Shown here one piece after another: positions 61,733 to 64,000 of a DNA stretch of 64,000 nucleotides (positions within the stretch are counted from its first letter, which is position 1; each line of letters opens with the position of its first letter). The position numbers and the translations under genes are program-made. The notes under the pieces are model-generated. The model was not told the DNA's origin, did no database searches, and saw only the letters and a program-made list of their open reading frames with translations. Source of the stretch: Panacibacter microcysteis. GTDB taxonomy: Bacteria; Bacteroidota; Bacteroidia; Chitinophagales; Chitinophagaceae. Where the stretch lies: positions 1,550,001 through 1,614,000 of the forward strand of contig NZ_JADWYR010000001.1 of the NCBI RefSeq assembly GCF_015831355.1, in the 5' to 3' direction.

Positions 61733-62122
61733 TTATATTTTCCCGGCAGCTTTTTTTGCCGTGTTTTTTTTGGCAACAGCTTCAACCCTGTACAGTACCA
61801 GTTTGGTTACCAGGTCTGCGGGCAGCGGTTTATTCAGCGGGAACTGAACGGTGCCTTTGCCTGATGTTTTATAATCTGCAAATGCTTTATCAAATACCGG
61901 ATTGCCCGAAGGAAAAGGATACATGCTAATGTGGTTTTTAAAACCTGCGAAATAGATCAGATAGGTATCGTGCAGGTTATAAGCCGCCATTCCATAGCTG
62001 ATGGTTTCTGCTGCCTGCGGTACAAGTTTCCTGATCAGTGACCGTACCTGCTGAAGATATGCTTTTGTTACGGCAGGAAAACTATTGATGTATTCATCTA
62101 TGTTTGCAGGTTTGGCAGGCAT
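61733..62122 (-). CDS. DUF1801 / YdhG-like protein
   Basis: A 129-residue protein from ATG 62122 (MPAKPANIDEYINSFP). The family pattern is clear: VRSLIRKLVPQAAETISYGM, FAGFKNHISMYPFP and the end KPLPADLVTKLV with a basic Lys/Ala tail. Members are proposed intracellular iron chaperones (frataxin-like) but their function is not well established. The frame is open 12 codons further upstream without homology. The gene is framed by a pair of inverted repeat arms. Confidence 0.87.
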   Translation of the reverse strand: MPAKPANIDEYINSFPAVTKAYLQQVRSLIRKLVPQAAETISYGMAAYNLHDTYLIYFAGFKNHISMYPFPSGNPVFDKAFADYKTSGKGTVQFPLNKPLPADLVTKLVLYRVEAVAKKNTAKKAAGKI

Positions 62123-62243
62123 ATCTTTTGCATTGTTTATGACGAAAGTTATTAACAAAACCTGATGCCTGCAATATCACCAGTTTATTTTTAAAATATG
62201 GCATGACTGTAACCGCAGCCTGCAGATGCCATAAAAACCGAAC

Positions 62244-62294
62244 GTACAAGTGAGTGACACAACGGAAGCTTAACAGTATTACTAAAGCTGGTAA
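62244..62294 (-). repeat. Interspersed repeat arm, core B-
   Basis: A perfect inverted core B (62244-62263) is followed by GGAAGCTTAACAG and the outer end AGCTGGTAA. Confidence 0.75.
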
Positions 62295-62301
62295 CCAACA
62301 C

Positions 62302-63597
62302 TTAAAACCTGAACTGTAACCTGAGCGTTAGTACATTGTCTTTTATATCGGTTGTATAGCCTTCCAGTGCCGAATTTTCGTTTTTAACCACATCATACCA
62401 GGCCACCAATTTAAGATTGTCATCAAAATAATGAATGTAACCTACGCCAATTGTATTATACCTGATGTCTGCAGGATGTGCATTGGCGGCGGTGTTTATC
62501 CCGGTGCCGGAAAGCCCGGTATTTGGATCGAGCCAGTCGTATTTAACGCCTAACTGGTTGTGTGTATCAAACGAATGTAGTAGGTAAAAAAAGGCGCCGT
62601 TGAATTTTCTTGTGTAATATGGATCTGTGGTAAAGATTGCCGCAGGTGTTTCGTTTGAAGCTGCAGATGCTGTTTGTGTACCCCACCAGTATTCACCGCG
62701 TATCTCTGTGGCGCCGTCGTTACCATGTTTCCATTTTAGTTGTGCATCTGCACCATAGTATTTGCGAGGCAGTTTCCTGCCAATGTTTGCCTGGCTTGAA
62801 TCCGGAGTAAAATGGCCGGATTTGTCGAGTGTATAGAGGTATTTATCTGCCTGTATAAGACCGCCGTTGAAATAGGAAAGACCTGCAGAAAGGAGCAGGT
62901 TTTTTTGTACCGGAACCGGTTTTAGCGAGGCACGGCTGATGAAATCTTTGTACGAATCGTAGTCTGCCGTGGCATTTAAACCTGGGCCGTTGAATACACC
63001 GGCATCAAGTTTTACATACCTGAGCCAGTTTGTTTTACCGCGGGGTTCAAATGAGATCATTGCACCAAGGTCGCGTTCAACTTTCATCAATGATTGAGAC
63101 ATACGACCACGCTCAGGCGATTCCCTGTCACCGGAGCCGAGGTTAAGTTCGTACCCGAAAGGCCTGGCAAAAAGACCGGCAGTAAAAGAGAAAAGTTTAG
63201 TATTATTTTCCAAGATTCTGCCCCAGAAATCGCGGGTAAAAAAGCCTCTTTCTGAACCGTCGAACTGGAAAACAAATTGAACAGAGGGTTTTTTTGTGTC
63301 GCTGAAATGCACATAATCTATGCGCAGGCGACCCCGGCGCATGCTAAAGCGGTTGTTTACATTGGGGGCAAAATCTCCACCCGCATAGCTTTTAGCGCCC
63401 TTGGTTTGAATAGTCTGAAACTGTGGCTGCATATAACCGCTGATTTTTACACGGTCATATTTTTTAAAGATGGAAAGCATCCCTTTCCCCATATCTTTTG
63501 TTGTATCTACCATATCCATTAAAAACTGGCTGTTGGAACTAAAAGAGGATATCAAAAAAACCGAAATAAACATTGCGGTTCTTAACAATTTATTCAT
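62302..63597 (-). CDS. Porin of the phosphate-selective O/P family
   Basis: A 431-residue exported barrel protein (signal peptide ending SSFSSNSQ). Family features are RRGRLRIDYVHFSD near the first strands, FVFQFDGSERGFFTRDFWG, ARPFGYELNLGSGDRESPERGRMSQ, and a final strand ending in phenylalanine (LTLRLQFRF). It forms an outer-membrane channel, probably for phosphate. It is divergent from a DUF47 gene that usually accompanies the inorganic phosphate transporter Pit, which strengthens the phosphate assignment. Confidence 0.87.
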   Translation of the reverse strand: MNKLLRTAMFISVFLISSFSSNSQFLMDMVDTTKDMGKGMLSIFKKYDRVKISGYMQPQFQTIQTKGAKSYAGGDFAPNVNNRFSMRRGRLRIDYVHFSDTKKPSVQFVFQFDGSERGFFTRDFWGRILENNTKLFSFTAGLFARPFGYELNLGSGDRESPERGRMSQSLMKVERDLGAMISFEPRGKTNWLRYVKLDAGVFNGPGLNATADYDSYKDFISRASLKPVPVQKNLLLSAGLSYFNGGLIQADKYLYTLDKSGHFTPDSSQANIGRKLPRKYYGADAQLKWKHGNDGATEIRGEYWWGTQTASAASNETPAAIFTTDPYYTRKFNGAFFYLLHSFDTHNQLGVKYDWLDPNTGLSGTGINTAANAHPADIRYNTIGVGYIHYFDDNLKLVAWYDVVKNENSALEGYTTDIKDNVLTLRLQFRF

Positions 63598-63670
63598 AAA
63601 ATGATAATATTCGGCAAAAGTAAAATTGCCGGGAAAACCCTATATTAAGAAATTGTTACCAAACTTAACA

Positions 63671-63704
63671 TTGCCGGTTTGCCTGCACAAGGAATATAAT
63701 TTTG
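63671..63704 (+). promoter_or_regulatory. Possible promoter of the DUF47 gene
   Basis: TAATTTTG (63697-63704) fits the -7 box. TTG at 63671-63673 gives a 23-nt spacer (within the accepted range); a closer TTTG at 63678 gives 15. It lies 13 bp before the start. Confidence 0.4.
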
Positions 63705-63717
63705 CCAAAACTTTTTT

Positions 63718-64000
63718 ATGGCGTTAAACCTCCTCAAACTTTTTACTCCAAAGGATAAAGTCTTTTATTCATTGTTTGAAGAAATAGCAAATACGGTTGC
63801 AAAAATGGGTACGGTACTTAAACAGCTTGTTTACGAAACTGACCTTGAAAAGCGTAACGCAATGGTTTCCCAGCTTGAAACCATGGAACACATTAATGAT
63901 GAACTTACCCATAAAGTTTTTACTGAATTAGGCCGCAATTTTATTACGCCATTTGACCGGGAAGATATCCACTACCTGGCAAGTGCACTTGATGATATCG
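63718..64000 (+). CDS. DUF47 / PhoU-like protein, C-terminus cut by window edge
   Basis: The first 94 residues are present, starting ATG 63718 (MALNLLKLFTPKDKVFYSLF). The helical text FEEIANTVAKMGTVLKQLVY and the motif FITPFDREDIHYLASALDDI are typical of DUF47, a PhoU-like helical bundle family encoded beside Pit phosphate transporters. The frame continues past the window, where a Pit permease gene would be expected. It is divergent from the O/P porin. Confidence 0.88.
   Translation, partial: MALNLLKLFTPKDKVFYSLFEEIANTVAKMGTVLKQLVYETDLEKRNAMVSQLETMEHINDELTHKVFTELGRNFITPFDREDIHYLASALDDI

Noticed and set aside
2386-62263. Repeats as a CRISPR array or integron attC sites
   Set aside because: Copies are scattered between unrelated genes rather than regularly spaced, and the GTTG ends point outward. 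The ends GTTGCGT and GTTGTGT do not fit the GTTRRRY / RYYYAAC boxes of attC in the correct order, and there is no integrase or cas gene.

Overview
The window looks like chromosomal DNA of a gliding-type Bacteroidota, most likely a Chitinophagaceae relative (inference). Supporting signs are gldF, gldG and gldH, a secreted protein with a type IX secretion (T9SS) sorting domain, a SusC/SusD pair, a MurF-alanine racemase fusion, an IPExxxVDY-family protein, and promoters of the Bacteroidota form TTG-N17..23-TAnnTTTG before both tRNA genes. No phage, plasmid, CRISPR, rRNA or transposase gene was seen.

Layout. 1-10 kb: methylmalonyl-CoA epimerase (cut by the left edge), iscS, gldF, gldG, a TerC-family membrane protein, murF-alr, gldH and yicC. 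10-20 kb: a DPP4-type peptidase, comB, a GH125 mannosidase, an arginine deiminase/citrulline hydrolase pair, a pterin dehydratase, an IPExxxVDY protein and an M28-PDZ peptidase. 20-32 kb: a large peptidase-MA/propeller/barrel protein, an MBL hydrolase, a CoA-binding protein, a YbdK/ATP-grasp/esterase cluster, UspA, thiolase, Rieske protein and cyclophilin. 32-42 kb: four paralogous CMD/AhpD-like proteins with an MFS transporter, SusC, SusD and a DUF3179 membrane protein. 42-50 kb: a T9SS cargo protein, tRNA(CAU), a HAD phosphatase, a membrane protein/histidine kinase/response regulator operon, a membrane protein ending in a degenerate HPt domain, and tRNA-Asn. 50-64 kb: CYTH and DUF3052-like proteins, M48 peptidase, DUF2461, truncated haemoglobin/YjbR, asd, a second peptidase-MA/propeller/barrel protein, a glycosyltransferase/LpxH-like pair, DUF1801, and a porin O/P divergent from a DUF47 gene cut by the right edge.

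The most unusual feature is a dense family of intergenic repeats. I found 27 copies of a roughly 20-bp core in four sequence types (A, B, C, D). All 27 lie between genes, many within 20 bp of a stop codon. The copies alternate in orientation along the whole window, with one exception that is a local duplicate. Eight inverted pairs enclose only 140-360 bp; five further pairs enclose one to three whole genes. One element (40789-41000) has perfect 16-bp terminal inverted repeats. No autonomous partner gene is present, so I read them as a non-autonomous REP/MITE-like family, possibly able to bracket gene cassettes.

Functional groupings inferred from neighbours: gliding/T9SS (gldFGH plus a sorted cargo); ATP-free arginine to ornithine conversion; a small-molecule uptake and redox locus (CMD, MFS, SusCD); a split-sensor two-component system; and a phosphate locus at the right edge.
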